Shown: positions 43,315 through 43,371 of the stretch, piece after piece
Layout: every line of letters begins with the position of its first letter
How positions within the stretch are numbered: position 1 is the first letter of the stretch
Source of the DNA: Cristatella mucedo
Lineage: Eukaryota; Bryozoa; Phylactolaemata; Cristatellidae
Assembly (NCBI GenBank): GCA_009760855.2
Contig: WPIO01000130.1
Location: 1,107,501 to 1,150,871 of the forward strand
Length of the DNA: 43,371 bases
Direction of reading: 5' to 3'
The notes under the pieces: model-generated
The model's database searches: none
What the model saw: the letters and a program-made list of their open reading frames with translations, nothing else
What the model was told of the DNA's origin: nothing
Translations under genes and position numbers: made by a program

Positions 43315-43371
43315 TATAAAGCCAATATTGGAAATAAGGGGAGTTGCTTCAGCGGTGTCGAGTGATCCCAG
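43315..43371 (+). promoter_or_regulatory. Candidate core promoter at the right edge
   Basis: TATAAA at 43315-43320 is followed 36 bases on by CTTCAGC (A at 43351), an initiator-like sequence. The upstream (GT)n run at 43301-43310 is short. Any transcript would leave the window. A TATA-like sequence is common by chance, so this is weak. Confidence 0.2.

Noticed and set aside
1-43371. CRISPR arrays, operons, phage or plasmid genes
   Set aside because: No regularly spaced repeats, gene runs or bacterial signals were seen. The window is eukaryotic.

Overview
This window looks like nuclear DNA from an animal, not from a prokaryote. No reading frame exceeds 264 codons. There are no operon-like gene runs or Shine-Dalgarno starts. 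Spliceosomal 3' splice-site motifs with pyrimidine tracts, long CT/GA, CA and ACAG microsatellites and many decayed transposons fill the sequence. The transposons are L2/CR1-type LINEs, a Tc1-like DNA transposon and tRNA-derived SINE heads. This mix is seen in many aquatic invertebrates and lower vertebrates. I cannot name the lineage from sequence alone.

Layout. 1-600 is GC-rich and holds a minus-strand frame open to the left edge behind a good acceptor-like site. 660-950 holds a GA tract and a SINE with an (ATT)n tail. 950-6000 is mostly AT-rich sequence with no recognisable gene, apart from an unidentified 140-codon frame at 5097-5519 and a CA repeat. 6000-7800 has a long CT tract, then a strongly CpG-rich island with candidate minus-strand exons. 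8027-8140 is another SINE head. 9080-9640 is a LINE endonuclease relic. 10674-12170 holds two minus-strand L2 3' ends and, between them, a candidate plus-strand exon at 11139-11282. 14800-15020 is a CT-rich tract. 17160-18850 is a cluster of L2 fragments in both orientations. 20750-23110 is the largest L2 copy, running from the endonuclease end through reverse transcriptase to the C-terminus, with many stops. 24070-26130 is GC-rich with ambiguous frames. 26470-26680 has minus-strand exon-like segments. 27210-27730 is a decayed Tc1-like transposase on the minus strand. 27850-29600 holds more L2 remnants. 30898-31217 is a candidate two-exon gene end whose intron is almost entirely an ACAG/GA microsatellite. 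33815-34510 has two L2 C-terminal pieces in opposite orientation. 35000-43371 contains GC-rich islands, a GA-rich tract and unassigned frames, ending with a TATA-like promoter candidate.

How it fits together. The clearest biology here is transposon biology. All the L2 fragments match the same protein motifs (SRLDYCN, HITP, DLHWLP..RIDF, AWNSLP, LKT.LF). Where a 3' end survives it ends in (ATT)n. One SINE ends in the same (ATT)n, which suggests the L2 line mobilised it. No complete host gene could be established. The host exons listed are hypotheses based on splice-site context and open frame, and need transcript data.
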